From JBBILG01 sp037445085 (GTDB lineage Bacteria; Pseudomonadota; Gammaproteobacteria; Burkholderiales; Methylophilaceae): a DNA stretch of 7,862 nucleotides. Each line of letters begins with the position of its first letter. Position 1 is the stretch's first letter. Made by a program: the position numbers and the translations under genes. Shown one piece after another: positions 6,798 to 7,862 of this stretch. The DNA is taken from NCBI GenBank assembly GCA_037445085.1, contig JBBILG010000084.1, positions 1 through 7,862 on the forward strand. The letters run 5' to 3'. The notes beneath the pieces were generated by a model. The model was not told the origin of the DNA. It did not search any database and saw only the letters and a list, made by a program, of their open reading frames with translations.

Positions 6798-7171
6798 AAG
6801 AGGAAATCGCAGACGATGGCCAGGAGGCCTCGGTGGCCCGTCCCTCCGTCCTCTCCCTCGTCATCAAGGAGAAAGCCGCCCTGTATGCCGCCTACATGCC
6901 GTTTGTCAAGGGCGGCGGACTGTTCATTCCGACCAACAAGACCTACCGGCTGAGGGACGAGGTTTTCATGCTGATCGGGCTGCTGGATGATCCTAACAAG
7001 CTCAAGGTGGTCGGCAACGTGGTGTGGATCACGCCGGTGACGCAGGGCGGCAGGCCGCAGGGGATCGGTGTCCGCTTCAGTGATTCCGACGGCGGCCGGG
7101 AGGCGCGCAACAGGATCGAGGCGCTGCTGGGCGGCGTGCTCAAGCTGTCGCGTCCGACCCACACCATGTAG
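6794..7171 (+). CDS. pilZ: PilZ domain protein, type IV pilus assembly factor
   Basis: The 125-residue product resembles Pseudomonas aeruginosa PilZ, a cytoplasmic factor needed for type IV pilus assembly. The P. aeruginosa gene also lies between holB and tatD. Visible signatures are RPSVLSLVIKEKAALYAAYMPFVKGGGLFIPT-like core (residues 16-47), VVGNVVWITP (72-81), GIGVRF (90-95) and the terminal RPTHTM. The RxxxR and (D/N)xSxxG motifs that bind c-di-GMP in other PilZ domains are absent, as in the P. aeruginosa founder. In Xanthomonas this class works through protein partners (PilB and FimX); a similar role here is inference. The start is GTG at 6794, overlapping the holB TGA by four bases (GTGA), which implies translational coupling. 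No strong Shine-Dalgarno is seen. Confidence 0.9.
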   Translation: MKEEIADDGQEASVARPSVLSLVIKEKAALYAAYMPFVKGGGLFIPTNKTYRLRDEVFMLIGLLDDPNKLKVVGNVVWITPVTQGGRPQGIGVRFSDSDGGREARNRIEALLGGVLKLSRPTHTM

Positions 7172-7222
7172 CATCCTGCACGGCCGATTTTTTCCCGTAC
7201 TGCCGCTTTGCGCCGTTTCGCC

Positions 7223-7862
7223 ATGCTGGTCGATTCCCATTGCCATCTCGATTTCCCCGACCTCGCCGGCGACCTGCCCGGCGTGCTCGCCGCCATGCGC
7301 GACAACGGCGTGGGCTACGCGCTGTGCGTGGGCGTGACCCTGCAGAAATTTCCCGGCGTGCTGGCGGTGGCGGAGTCCTACGACAACCTCTATGCATCCG
7401 TGGGCGTGCATCCGGATTACGAAGGCGCGGAGGAGGCGACGGTGGAACGGCTGGCCGCCCTGGCCGCCCACCCCAAGGTGGTGGCGATAGGCGAGACCGG
7501 TCTCGACTATTTCCGCCTGCAGGGCGATCTGGAATGGCAGCGCGAACGCTTCCGCACCCACATCCGCGCCGCCATCGCCTGCGGCCGGCCGCTCATCGTC
7601 CATACCCGCAGCGCCGCGGCCGACACCCTGCGCATCATGCGCGAGGAGGGCGCCGGCCGTGCCGGCGGCGTGATGCACTGCTTCACCGAGAGTCTGGCGG
7701 TGGCGGAGCAGGCCATGGAGCTTGGCTTCTACATTTCGTTTTCCGGCATCGTGACCTTCAGGAACGCCGCCGATCTCAAGGAAGTGGCCAGACGCATTCC
7801 CCTGGAGCGCATGCTGGTGGAAACCGACTCGCCCTATCTCGCCCCGGCGCCGTTCCGCGGCA
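7223..7862 (+). CDS. tatD: TatD family metal-dependent hydrolase (partial, runs off the window)
   Basis: TatD-family proteins are TIM-barrel metalloenzymes, some shown to be DNases; this one's substrate cannot be read from sequence. About 213 codons are visible, starting MLVDSHCHLDFPDL. Family members have about 255-260 residues, so roughly 45 are missing to the right. All metal ligands expected so far are present: His6 and His8 (HxH), Glu91 (IGETGLDY), His127 (IVHTR), His152 (MHCF) and Asp202 (ETDSPYLAP). This subgroup, next to holB and pilZ, is often annotated YcfH. The ATG at 7223 has no purine-rich ribosome binding site. A TTG five codons upstream (7208) is in frame but no better placed. 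The reading frame is open to the edge. Confidence 0.93.
   Translation, partial: MLVDSHCHLDFPDLAGDLPGVLAAMRDNGVGYALCVGVTLQKFPGVLAVAESYDNLYASVGVHPDYEGAEEATVERLAALAAHPKVVAIGETGLDYFRLQGDLEWQRERFRTHIRAAIACGRPLIVHTRSAAADTLRIMREEGAGRAGGVMHCFTESLAVAEQAMELGFYISFSGIVTFRNAADLKEVARRIPLERMLVETDSPYLAPAPFRG

Noticed and set aside
7172..7193. Possible terminator after pilZ (T6 at 7188-7193)
   Set aside because: CGGCCG just before the T run is a palindrome with no loop, and I found no upstream arm to pair with it.

Overview
The window looks like an ordinary chromosomal housekeeping cluster from a GC-rich proteobacterium, most likely a betaproteobacterium. The gene order fabH-fabD-fabG-acpP-fabF-pabC-mltG-tmk-holB-pilZ-tatD is typical of beta- and gammaproteobacteria. 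The acyl carrier protein sequence (starting MSDIEQRVKKIV) and a pilZ between holB and tatD fit that group. The betaproteobacterial assignment is from memory of these families and is moderate confidence. All genes lie on the + strand. No mobile element, RNA gene, CRISPR array or integration scar was seen.

Layout. Bases 1-14 are the last codons of an upstream gene, probably fabH. fabD (29-958) and fabG (972-1709) follow closely. A 90-base gap (1710-1799) holds a terminator-like hairpin interleaved with a candidate extended -10 promoter, and then comes acpP (1800-2036). fabF (2072-3310) starts at a TTG. After a 46-base G-rich gap, pabC (3357-4178), mltG (4171-5169), tmk (5174-5779), holB (5784-6797) and pilZ (6794-7171) are packed with overlaps or gaps of at most 4 bases. 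tatD (from 7223) runs off the right edge after about 213 codons.

How the genes work together. FabD loads malonyl groups onto AcpP, FabH and FabF condense, and FabG performs the first reduction, so the left half is the type II fatty acid elongation core. The right half mixes folate synthesis (PabC), peptidoglycan termination (MltG), dTTP supply (Tmk), the clamp-loader delta-prime subunit (HolB), a type IV pilus assembly factor (PilZ) and a TatD-type nuclease. This grouping is conserved and probably reflects shared growth-linked expression rather than one pathway.

I found no undescribed system. The points most worth a second look are regulatory: the hairpin/promoter overlap before acpP, and an AT-rich patch with a promoter-like sequence and no Shine-Dalgarno at the tmk/holB junction. 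Weaker points are the poor ribosome binding sites of pabC and tatD.
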